Of a stretch of DNA of 21,324 bases, positions 6,936-14,155 are shown in pieces. Location: contig CALLJT010000095.1 of NCBI GenBank assembly GCA_938050265.1, positions 1-21,324 on the forward strand. Reading direction: 5' to 3'. The stretch comes from Candidatus Saccharimonadia bacterium. Lineage in GTDB: Bacteria; Patescibacteriota; Saccharimonadia; Saccharimonadales; SZUA-47. Under the pieces are notes generated by a model. It was not told where the DNA came from. It did not search any database and saw only the letters and a program-made list of their open reading frames with translations. Numbering within the stretch: the first letter of the stretch is position 1; each line of letters starts with the position of its first letter. The translations under genes were made by a program, and so were the position numbers.

Positions 6936-7019
6936 CGCAGCCCCGTTCGCTTAGAAAAATTATTGACCATTGCATACCCTCGCTTGTTTCGTTGGTGTCA
7001 GTTTATCACGGGTGCGTGC

Positions 7020-7048
7020 TTTACTTGCAAGTGTAAAACAGCTATACT
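7020..7048 (+). promoter_or_regulatory. Promoter of rpsA
   Basis: TTTACT (7020-7025), a 17-base spacer, and TATACT (7043-7048). It predicts a 5' leader of about 97 bases before the rpsA start, unlike the leaderless starts elsewhere in the window. Confidence 0.6.
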
Positions 7049-7077
7049 AACAGATAAGTTTGGCGGGTTTTGGCTGT

Positions 7078-7141
7078 GTGCCGCATATCGTGCGTACACG
7101 TGTAGCCTCACTCTACGGGGTGCCGCATACGATAAAGGAGG
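7078..7141 (+). promoter_or_regulatory. rpsA leader: direct repeat, stem and Shine-Dalgarno site
   Basis: GTGCCGCATA occurs twice (7078-7087 and 7120-7129). TATCGT (7086-7091) can pair with ACGATA (7129-7134), closing a loop that contains a GTAG/CTAC stem. The pairing ends exactly where the strong Shine-Dalgarno site AAAGGAGG (7134-7141) begins, 11 bases before ATG. The arrangement could let an RNA-binding protein or S1 itself control translation. Confidence 0.45.
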
Positions 7142-7152
7142 CATATTAAATT

Positions 7153-8217
7153 ATGTCAAAAAGTACTCTTACAATGGATGAACTCCTTGCGGGTTCAGAA
7201 GTAGAACAAATACGGGCAGGCAGCGTTGTTGAAGCAACGGTGATTTCTGTCAAGAAACACGAAGTGTGGGTCGACCTCGGCCCGAACGGTGTAGGCGTTG
7301 TGATGCGCCGAGAAATAGGCCCTAATCAGGAGCTGGAAGTCGACAAGCAGGTAACTGTAAGTGTTGTTGACCCTGAGCTTGACGAAGGTTACGCACTACT
7401 CAGTATGCGTCGAGCAGCAAAAGATAAAGGCTGGGACGAACTGCAGCGTGTGTTTGAGGACAAAGAAACTATCGAAGTGTTTGCTTACGACGCAAACCGC
7501 GGTGGACTACTTATCGAACTAGAAGGTATTCGTGGGTTCATGCCGGTGTCACAGTTGTCAGCAGACCATTATCCACGCGTTTCTGGCGCAGATAAAGACG
7601 AAATCATGCAGAAGCTCAGTGCGCTTGTTAAAAAGCCACTATCTGTGCGTATTCTCGACATCAACAAAAAAGACAACAAACTTATATTTTCAGAAAAAGA
7701 AGCGATCCGTGACGACATGGCTGAGCGGTTTGCGAAGCTTTCTGTTGGCGACGTCGTTGAAGGTGTCGTAACTGGTGTGATTGATTTCGGTGCGTTTGTG
7801 AATGTGAACGGTATCGAAGGGCTGATCCATATCTCTGAGATTTCATGGGAGCGCGTAGAAGATCCAAAGAAATACGTCAAAAACGGCGAAACAGTCAAAG
7901 CAAAAATCATTGCTATCGACAAAGACCGCTTGTCCCTCAGTCTCAAGCAGATGCTAGAAGATCCTTGGCTTGAAGAAGTAAAAGAATTCAAAAAAGACAG
8001 CATGGTCGAAGGCCGCGTGACGCGAATCACACCGTTTGGTGCATTCGTACAGCTATCGCCTTCTGTCGAAGCACTCGTACACGTGTCAGAAATGAGCGAT
8101 GACGAAGGAACAGACCCAGAAAAAGTATTCAAAGTGAACGAAACAAAGCAGTTCAAAGTGCTCGATATCGACACCGAATCGCGCAAAATCGCTTTGAGTC
8201 TCAAAGGAGCAAAGTAG
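7153..8217 (+). CDS. rpsA: Ribosomal protein bS1, four S1 domains
   Basis: A 354-residue protein made of four OB-fold S1 domains at about residues 20-86, 103-176, 199-265 and 283-352. Repeats three and four show the signature best: VGDVVEGVVTGVIDFGAFVNVNGIEGLIHISEIS and GRVTRITPFGAFVQLSPSVEALVHVSEMS. S1 holds mRNA on the 30S subunit during initiation. E. coli S1 has six domains; four is usual for shorter bacterial forms. The gene has a strong Shine-Dalgarno site and a structured leader, and infB follows in the same direction after 120 bases. Separation from cmk and other usual neighbours is noted but not unusual in reduced genomes. Confidence 0.92.
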   Translation: MSKSTLTMDELLAGSEVEQIRAGSVVEATVISVKKHEVWVDLGPNGVGVVMRREIGPNQELEVDKQVTVSVVDPELDEGYALLSMRRAAKDKGWDELQRVFEDKETIEVFAYDANRGGLLIELEGIRGFMPVSQLSADHYPRVSGADKDEIMQKLSALVKKPLSVRILDINKKDNKLIFSEKEAIRDDMAERFAKLSVGDVVEGVVTGVIDFGAFVNVNGIEGLIHISEISWERVEDPKKYVKNGETVKAKIIAIDKDRLSLSLKQMLEDPWLEEVKEFKKDSMVEGRVTRITPFGAFVQLSPSVEALVHVSEMSDDEGTDPEKVFKVNETKQFKVLDIDTESRKIALSLKGAK

Positions 8218-8337
8218 AACATACATGAAAATTCGAGAGGCAAGAGTTGAGAGCCAATACAGCAAGTACTACTTGCTTGCGTCTACTCATGCCCCACGTC
8301 TCATGTCTCAAAACTCTGCTCACGCGGAGGGCTTTTA
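8218..8337 (+). other. Structured rpsA-infB intergenic leader
   Basis: An outer stem AGAGTTGAG (8243-8251) pairs with CTC-AA-AACTCT (8307-8317, two-base bulge), enclosing an almost uninterrupted palindrome AGCAAGTA/TACTTGCT (8261-8268 with 8270-8277). The infB Shine-Dalgarno site GGAGG (8326-8330) follows 9 bases later. There is no U-tract, so it does not look like a terminator; an mRNA-processing or translational control element is possible. Confidence 0.4.
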
Positions 8338-10128
8338 ATGGCCACTAAGATCGAGATAAACGGTACAATTACGGTCGGCGATTTAGCCGAAAGACTTGAC
8401 CTGCCTGTAACGAAGTTGATAGGTGAGTTGTTTAAAAATGGCATGATGGTGACTGTCAATGAGCGCATCGATGTTGATACGGCTCAGTTCATCGTTGAAG
8501 AGCTCGATATCGAGGCGGAGTTTGAATCTCAGGCGGAAAACACGCCAGTCGTACAGCGACACAAAACAAGTGACGATCCGGACGCAATAACCCGCCCACC
8601 CGTCATCGCAGTCATGGGTCACGTTGATCACGGTAAAACAAGCCTACTCGATAAAATCCGCGAAGCAAAAGTCGCTGACGGCGAGAGCGGCGGTATCACC
8701 CAGCACATATCTGCATACCAGATCACGCACATGACCGGTGACAAAAAAGGCGTTAAAGACGATTTCCGTAAAATAACATTCCTCGATACCCCCGGGCACG
8801 AGGCGTTTGCCGCACTCAGGGAACACGGTGCGTATCTCACTGACCTTGTCGTTGTCGTCGTGGCTGCTGATGACGGCATCAAGCCTCAGACACTTGAGGC
8901 GATCCGATTTGCGCGCAAAGCTGGCGTTAAGATGATCGTTGCAGCAAATAAAATCGACAAAGAAGGTGCAGACATCAACCGCCTGAAGCAGCAGCTCTCC
9001 GAAAACGAGCTTATGCCAGAGGACTGGGGTGGTGACACCGTCGTTATGCCGGTGAGCGCAAAAACTGGCGAAGGCATTACCGAACTTATCGATATGGTGC
9101 TGTTGTCTACTGATGTTGAAGATCTCAAGGCGCTTGGGAGTGGTGCTGCGCATGGGCTTGTTATCGAGTCGCATATGGAGCAGGGCAAGGGCCCAACTGC
9201 AGTGGTGCTGGTTGAGAGAGGAGTTCTCCGTAAGGGTGACTTCATCGTTGCCGGCGGCGTCTACGCAAAAGTCAGGACACTACATGGTACGGATGGAGAC
9301 AGTATCGATGATGCAGGGCCATCGACACCAGTCGTAGTCAGTGGCTTCAAGGCACTCCCAGAATTTGGTACGCCGTTTGAAGTAGTCGCATCAGAAAAAG
9401 TCGCACGCAAACTCAGCAGTGAAGGTGCTTCCCGGCAAGATGCGCGCGGCAAGTTGTCTGGCGCATCCAGCACAGAGCTACTAAAAGCAATTTCTCGCGG
9501 TAATGAGCTGCAGGAGTTAAACATCGTCGTTAAGGCTGACGTGCAGGGTTCACTGACATCGGTTATTGACTCACTCAAGACACTGAATACAGAAGAGGTA
9601 GCGGTCAAGATCGTCGGCTCAGGTGTTGGTGCATTTACCGAAAACGACCTACATCTCGCACAGACTTCGAGCGCAATACTGTACGGGTTCCATGCCGAAC
9701 TACCCGCCGCACTTCGTAAGATAGCGGCACGAGACAGCCTCAAAGTTCGTCTGTATGACGTAATCTACGAGCTTCTCGACGACGCGAAGAGTGAGTTATC
9801 TGAGCTACTCGCACCAGAAGTTATCGTAACCGAGCTCGGCCGCCTGAAGGTCAAAAAAGTATTCAAGACAACCCAGAAAGAAGTCATAGTTGGCGGCGAC
9901 GTAACAAAAGGCACGATTAAAGTTCCTTCCGTCGTCACCATTATGCGCGACAAAGTACAAGTCGCCGAGGCCGAAGCCGTTCGACTACAGCGCGGTCCAC
10001 AGGAAGCCAAAGAAATCCCAGAGGGAACCGAATGTGGTGTCAGTCTCAAGACAACTGCGAAACTCAACCTGCAAGAAGGCGATTCACTTGAATTCGTCAC
10101 ACGCGAACTCAAAGAACGCTCACTGTAA
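8338..10128 (+). CDS. infB: Translation initiation factor IF-2
   Basis: A 596-residue GTPase that brings formyl-methionyl-tRNA to the 30S subunit and promotes subunit joining. A single IF2_N-type module (residues about 1-55: TITVGDLAERLDLPVTKLIGELFKNG) precedes a short linker and the G domain: GHVDHGKT (94-101), DTPGHE (150-155), NKID (204-207) and SAKTG (240-244). Domains II to IV follow, with the C-terminal fMet-tRNA-binding barrel ending in EGDSLEFV. It lacks the long N-terminal extension of E. coli IF-2 (890 residues), giving the compact form. The start has GGAGG seven bases upstream of ATG. It probably shares a transcript with rpsA. It converges with the next gene, with 31 bases between stops and no clear terminator. 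Confidence 0.97.
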   Translation: MATKIEINGTITVGDLAERLDLPVTKLIGELFKNGMMVTVNERIDVDTAQFIVEELDIEAEFESQAENTPVVQRHKTSDDPDAITRPPVIAVMGHVDHGKTSLLDKIREAKVADGESGGITQHISAYQITHMTGDKKGVKDDFRKITFLDTPGHEAFAALREHGAYLTDLVVVVVAADDGIKPQTLEAIRFARKAGVKMIVAANKIDKEGADINRLKQQLSENELMPEDWGGDTVVMPVSAKTGEGITELIDMVLLSTDVEDLKALGSGAAHGLVIESHMEQGKGPTAVVLVERGVLRKGDFIVAGGVYAKVRTLHGTDGDSIDDAGPSTPVVVSGFKALPEFGTPFEVVASEKVARKLSSEGASRQDARGKLSGASSTELLKAISRGNELQELNIVVKADVQGSLTSVIDSLKTLNTEEVAVKIVGSGVGAFTENDLHLAQTSSAILYGFHAELPAALRKIAARDSLKVRLYDVIYELLDDAKSELSELLAPEVIVTELGRLKVKKVFKTTQKEVIVGGDVTKGTIKVPSVVTIMRDKVQVAEAEAVRLQRGPQEAKEIPEGTECGVSLKTTAKLNLQEGDSLEFVTRELKERSL

Positions 10129-10159
10129 GGAGTCGTTTTGTTGGGCTCGGCAGGTGGCG

Positions 10160-11035
10160 TTACCGATTTGTTGTTGAGCGCTGGTTAAGCCACGATTCTA
10201 TATCGTTGATATCACCCAGATTAGTGTAGGTGCCTTCATTGATGGCTGCGATGCCTTCCGCTTCCGACGCCTCTCGTGCTTGATAGGTAGGCCACGTTTT
10301 GACGTCGTTAAAGTGTTCATCAAACGCGGGGTTACGTGCAGATAAAACATCTTCTGCAGCGACCGTAACGAGCTTCGGGAATCCTCCAGAGAGTCTGTGT
10401 ATGTTGGGGAGTTGTTCTGGTTGTTGCTCGATGTGCCGACGTATGAGCTTATTAAATGCCTCGATTCGAGGGGTATGGTATTCGTTCGACACAACGACAA
10501 GCGGGCTACCTTGGTTTAGGCCAGTTTCGGGTTTAGCGGCAGTGATCAGTGCACCAAGGAGTTCGCCAACAGTGCTAGATGCAGGAGACTCGAGTTGTTG
10601 GATGGACTCACGCGGAATACCCCAGTCACGAACAAGTTCATCGGCCATGATTTCTCGCATTGGTCCTGGTCGATCTTGAGCTGCATATTCCGGCTCTTGC
10701 GAGCCTGTTGTCATCAGTTTTAGGCCACCTTCAAACGCTTTGTGTGTGGCGCTGGTTGCAGCTACGCGGGCACGGGACCCGAGCAGTGTTTTTTGGCCAG
10801 TTGGGGGGTCTTCATACGGTAGAGACCGATAGGCGAATGTATCGTTACCTTCATCTAAGGGTTCGCGGTTCGCAAAAGCAGATAGCATAACGACTAAACC
10901 AGGTGCTTTGCTTTCTGTCCGTGCGAGAATTAATCTTCTGACAGTAGCGAGACGCTCATCTCTGGTAGCATCCAATTCTTCCAGGGGTGGGGAGTAAACA
11001 TCGAGACGCGGTTGTGTAATAGTGGTTTCACTCAT
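10160..11035 (-). CDS. DUF218/YdcF-like protein
   Basis: A 291-residue soluble protein with the DUF218 (YdcF/SanA-like) pattern: an opening strand APGLVVMLSAFANRE, a helix with RVAATSATHKAFEGG, a strand LKLMTTGSQ, then MREIMADELVRDWGIPRESIQQLE and SSTVGELLGAL, and SPLVVVSNEYHTPRIEAF. Pieces of this order (motif G-x-x-E, M-x-x-x-L, G-I-P-x-E-x-I, S-x-T, V-x-S-x-x-H-x-x-R) are typical. Family members are thought to act on nucleotide-sugar or envelope precursors, but activity is poorly known. No signal peptide or membrane span is visible, unlike SanA. The last 70 residues are not accounted for by the core. It has its own promoter. Confidence 0.7.
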   Translation of the reverse strand: MSETTITQPRLDVYSPPLEELDATRDERLATVRRLILARTESKAPGLVVMLSAFANREPLDEGNDTFAYRSLPYEDPPTGQKTLLGSRARVAATSATHKAFEGGLKLMTTGSQEPEYAAQDRPGPMREIMADELVRDWGIPRESIQQLESPASSTVGELLGALITAAKPETGLNQGSPLVVVSNEYHTPRIEAFNKLIRRHIEQQPEQLPNIHRLSGGFPKLVTVAAEDVLSARNPAFDEHFNDVKTWPTYQAREASEAEGIAAINEGTYTNLGDINDIESWLNQRSTTNR

Positions 11036-11057
11036 GGTGGGGCCCTAGGGTTATTGT

Positions 11058-11086
11058 ATAGTACAATAATTATGTAGTTTTTGCAA
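11058..11086 (-). promoter_or_regulatory. Promoter of the DUF218-like gene
   Basis: On the minus strand TTGCAA (11081-11086), a 17-base spacer, and TACTAT (11058-11063); a TATACA immediately downstream is an alternative -10. It predicts a leader of about 15 bases containing CCCTAGGG, with no good Shine-Dalgarno site. Confidence 0.6.
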
Positions 11087-11194
11087 CTCAATCCTGTACA
11101 TCACGCGCAGTCTGTGCTGATTTTTGGGTGCATAAGTTTGGTGTCTTTTAGTGTCTTGGGGACAGCCGAGTTCAGATTATGTAGACTTTTTTGT

Positions 11195-11223
11195 TTAGAG
11201 ACTGGGTGAAATTCCTGTACAAT
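11195..11223 (+). promoter_or_regulatory. Promoter of the DUF5663-like gene
   Basis: TACAAT (11218-11223) preceded by TG directly upstream; the -35 at 17 bases is TTAGAG (11195-11200), weak. ATG at 11232 lies 8 bases after the -10, so a leaderless start is predicted. The remaining intergenic bases from 11087 show nothing else that I can support. Confidence 0.55.
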
Positions 11224-11231
11224 AAACGCAT

Positions 11232-12482
11232 ATGTTTAAACTCGATGATAATTTTTTGACCGAGCTCGGGCTTGCCTCTTTGCCTCCGGCAGAAAAAAAC
11301 AAAATGCTGTCCCATATCTATGAGACGCTAGAGATGAAAGTCGGTATGCGACTTGCAGAAAAAATGTCCAATGAACAGCTCGATGAGTTCGAAGGGTACA
11401 TTAATAGCAACGATGAACAGGGTGCGTTGAAGTGGCTTGAAACGAATTTCCCTAACTATAAACAGGTTGTCGCCGAAGAACTCGAAAAACTCAAAGTAGA
11501 AATCAGGCAGGTTGCACCACAAATTATATCCCAGGCCGCTCAGCAGCCACTACCAGACCCAGCCCAATCAAACAACCAGGCAACAGGACAGGCACCAGTG
11601 CCACAGCAACCACAGCAATTTGCGCAGCCTTCTCCGCATGGTGCACCTGCCATGCAGCAAGGACAGTCTCTTGCTGGAGGGGGCACCCCTGGTCCATATG
11701 CGCCACAACAACAGCAGCCGTATCCGTCCTCGCCTCAACCGGCTCATCCAGGGACGCCATCGTCGACAGCAGCCTATGGAGCGAGTCAGCCTGCACAGTT
11801 CCAGCAACCTGGAACCGGCGCACCAGCGCCCCCCACGCCTGCCCCTCGTGGTGCAGCGCACAGCAGTCTATATCCGGACCCTCAGAGTAACGGCACCCCC
11901 GCTGCGCCTGCGCCGCAGCCGCAGTCTCCATTCCCTCATCAGCAGCCAGATCCTCAGCTATCGAGTCCCGGCAGCATGAGCGTACCGCATCAACCACCAG
12001 TGCACGCTTCCATGCAGTCTCGTCAGGGCGGCATGCCGTCCATACCACCCACTACGGCGCAAGGAGCTGGAGCTTCGCAGCCGCAGCAATATCGCCCTAC
12101 AGCGACAGTCGGTTCACCAGCAGCAATGCCGTCTCCACAGATGCACTCAGATCAGCCAGCACCACTGGCGCAGTCTGCATCATTGCCTCAACAGCCAGCG
12201 ACACCATACGGTTCAAGTATGAATAGGGGTGCTCCGAGCGTCCCTTCGCAGGCGGCAAGTAGTCCTCGTCAGCAGCCACCTTTTGGTCAGTCAGCTCAAA
12301 ACATAAACATGCCAGGTAGCTCGCCTCCACAGCAGCCTGCTTTCGGTGACCCGATCACAACGCCATCTTCGTCTCCTGCAGTGCCACCAACTCAGTTTCA
12401 GCAGCCAACAACGCAGGGCGGTTCCGGTATGTATCCAGCCGCTCCTCCTCCAGTAGAGCCGTATCGTCCACCCGGACAATAG
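11232..12482 (+). CDS. DUF5663-like domain protein with long Pro/Gln-rich tail
   Basis: A 416-residue two-part protein. Residues 1-100 are folded and helical: LDDNFLTELGLASLPPAEKNKMLSHIYETLEMKVGMRLAEKMSNEQLDEFEGYI, then WLETNFPNYKQVVAEELEKLK. From memory this resembles the DUF5663 domain found in Saccharibacteria and related groups. Residues about 105-416 are low-complexity, rich in Pro, Gln, Ser, Ala and Gly, with no charge pattern, signal peptide or membrane span. Function is unknown; the tail suggests a scaffold, a sticky disordered arm or a surface-proximal role. The many Pro runs (for instance PPPVEPYRPPG) would call for EF-P. The convergent fmt gene ends 33 bases downstream. Confidence 0.8.
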   Translation: MFKLDDNFLTELGLASLPPAEKNKMLSHIYETLEMKVGMRLAEKMSNEQLDEFEGYINSNDEQGALKWLETNFPNYKQVVAEELEKLKVEIRQVAPQIISQAAQQPLPDPAQSNNQATGQAPVPQQPQQFAQPSPHGAPAMQQGQSLAGGGTPGPYAPQQQQPYPSSPQPAHPGTPSSTAAYGASQPAQFQQPGTGAPAPPTPAPRGAAHSSLYPDPQSNGTPAAPAPQPQSPFPHQQPDPQLSSPGSMSVPHQPPVHASMQSRQGGMPSIPPTTAQGAGASQPQQYRPTATVGSPAAMPSPQMHSDQPAPLAQSASLPQQPATPYGSSMNRGAPSVPSQAASSPRQQPPFGQSAQNINMPGSSPPQQPAFGDPITTPSSSPAVPPTQFQQPTTQGGSGMYPAAPPPVEPYRPPGQ

Positions 12483-12515
12483 CACTGGACCATAGGTTCA
12501 AAAAGTCCATATAGA

Positions 12516-13481
12516 CTATCTGATTTTTTTCGCATATCCTCGCAGAAATGCATCAATAGGCATGTTGTTTTTACCCGCAGGTGTGAGCGCTTCTATGCAG
12601 AGCAAGGTGTCTTCACCGCACACTACGGCAAGGCACAGCGGTTTCTGTGCGTCGTGTATGAGCAAAGATCCCGGTGCGCTGTTCGCGCCTGGCTGCTCAG
12701 CGCTGTGCGGAATCACGTGAGCTTGCGTGATGACAACGGGTACATCGCCAAACGAGGTGCGGCTTTTTGGCCAGCCGGCATATGCCCGGATCTCTCTATC
12801 GATAATCTCTGCCGACTTTGACCAGTCGATGACACCCTCTTGTTTAGTAAGCTTGCGTGTGTAGGACGGCGTGTATGCGCGGTTCGTAAGCATGCATACC
12901 TCTGATTGAGACTGAGGTGTAGGCACGGTACCACTTGCGGGACTCGGTTCGTCGTGCACATATGCAGGAACAGTATCTTTTAATAGTGAATAACTAAGTT
13001 GTACAAGTTGCTCGGTTAGTTCGGGCGTTGTCTCTCTGCCTGTCAGTGGATGCTCACCGAGTGAAAGCAGGGGCCCTTCGTCCATTTTCTCGACAATTTG
13101 CATTACGCTGACGCCTGTCGTTTGACGTCCTTCTAATATGGCGAATGATATTGGGTCAGCGCCGCGTAGTTCTGGTAAGAGTGAAAAATGGCTGTTGAGG
13201 ATACCTTTTTGGAAGTAATCAATGCTTTTCTGACTAATAATCACGCCAAAATCTACGAGTACACCTATAGTGCTTTGAAACGAGTTCGCCTCGAGTAGCT
13301 GGTCAACAGCCTGTTTCGTGTCAGCACAGTATACGGGTGCTCCGTGGGCTGCGTCGCTCATCTCTTGTCGGGTTGTTGTTTTAGTAATCACTGCTTCAAC
13401 TGTGAAGTCTTGCACGATAAGCCGCAAGCTTGCGGCAGCAACAGGTCCGCTTCCAAAAAAGACAATTTTTGTTTCAGTCAT
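12516..13481 (-). CDS. fmt: Methionyl-tRNA formyltransferase
   Basis: A 321-residue enzyme that formylates Met-tRNA(fMet) with 10-formyltetrahydrofolate. The Rossmann start is KIVFFGSGPVAAASL (5-19). Catalytic residues are visible: Asn96 and His98 in NSHFSLLPELRGADP, and Asp134 in MQIVEKMDEGPLL. A C-terminal tRNA-binding barrel begins near YTRKLTKQEGVIDWSKSA. The start at 13481 (MTETK) is chosen because AAGGAGG lies about 11 bases upstream; the longer frame to 13514 adds residues (MAHRAKEAICR) encoded by the Shine-Dalgarno region itself. It follows def by 70 bases, making the common def-fmt pair with priA upstream. Confidence 0.95.
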   Translation of the reverse strand: MTETKIVFFGSGPVAAASLRLIVQDFTVEAVITKTTTRQEMSDAAHGAPVYCADTKQAVDQLLEANSFQSTIGVLVDFGVIISQKSIDYFQKGILNSHFSLLPELRGADPISFAILEGRQTTGVSVMQIVEKMDEGPLLSLGEHPLTGRETTPELTEQLVQLSYSLLKDTVPAYVHDEPSPASGTVPTPQSQSEVCMLTNRAYTPSYTRKLTKQEGVIDWSKSAEIIDREIRAYAGWPKSRTSFGDVPVVITQAHVIPHSAEQPGANSAPGSLLIHDAQKPLCLAVVCGEDTLLCIEALTPAGKNNMPIDAFLRGYAKKIR

Positions 13482-13551
13482 CCTGCAGATCGCCTCCTTG
13501 GCGCGGTGCGCCATATTGCTTGGTGCTTAGGTGTGTGTTACGTATTGTTTG

Positions 13552-14124
13552 CTACTCGAAGATAACCTTAAATATCTCGTCACGTTCCACTTCGTCCATA
13601 TCAGATATGTGGCCGTCTTCGGCGAGTCGGTGAAATGCTTCTGGCGTATCCTTGATCCTGTCCACAAATAGTATACCGTTTGTGTGGTCTATTTCGTGCT
13701 GGAGTACTCGTGCCAAAAAACCATTCGCTGTTATATTTACTACGTCTCCTTTGGGATTTTTCGCCCGTACGTGAACTGTTTCGTAGCGGGGAACTTTGCC
13801 GTACACGTTTTTGACACTCAGGCAGCCTTCGAACTCCGTAACCTGTTGGCCTTCATGTTTTATGATCTCAGGGTTGATAAGTGCTGCGAAGGTACGATTA
13901 TTTTTGTCGTCAAAATCACTACGTATAACAACGACCCGCTTCAGCTGATCGATCTGCACGGCTGCGAGTGCCACGCCTACTTCATGCTGCCTCTGGTCTT
14001 CCCAATCAAGTGTGGATTCTTTCATATCTTCAATGAGCTGCAGCGTCTGCTTGCTTATGTGCCCTATTGGTTTTGAGCGCTTACGAAGACGCGCGTGGGG
14101 AAGAGTAACGATGTTCTGTATCAT
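13552..14124 (-). CDS. def: Peptide deformylase
   Basis: A 190-residue metallo-deformylase that removes the formyl group from new proteins. The three family motifs are present: GVALAAVQ (50-57), EGCLS (99-103, Cys metal ligand) and HEIDH (143-147, two His ligands and catalytic Glu). Motif 1 normally reads G-Φ-G-L-A-A-x-Q; the third position is Ala here. The start at 14124 (MIQNIV) removes 18 residues (MILTVSCNNSAESVHCFH) that overlap the end of priA and do not look like the family N-terminus. It lies 31 bases after the priA stop and ahead of fmt. Confidence 0.95.
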   Translation of the reverse strand: MIQNIVTLPHARLRKRSKPIGHISKQTLQLIEDMKESTLDWEDQRQHEVGVALAAVQIDQLKRVVVIRSDFDDKNNRTFAALINPEIIKHEGQQVTEFEGCLSVKNVYGKVPRYETVHVRAKNPKGDVVNITANGFLARVLQHEIDHTNGILFVDRIKDTPEAFHRLAEDGHISDMDEVERDEIFKVIFE

Positions 14125-14155
14125 GTGAAAACAGTGTACAGACTCCGCGCTGTTG

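Noticed and set aside
6217..6954. Plus-strand frames opposite the ROK gene
   Set aside because: Antisense shadows of a well-supported kinase gene, with no start signals.
7569..9743. Long minus-strand frames opposite rpsA and infB
   Set aside because: Ser/Thr-rich shadows caused by codon bias of the real genes.
11512..12048. Overlapping frames (+ 155 codons, - 174 codons) in the Pro/Gln-rich tail
   Set aside because: Low-complexity shadows; the tail's biased codons suppress stops in other frames.
13481..13514. Upstream start of fmt at 13514
   Set aside because: The extra residues are encoded by the Shine-Dalgarno region of the 13481 start.
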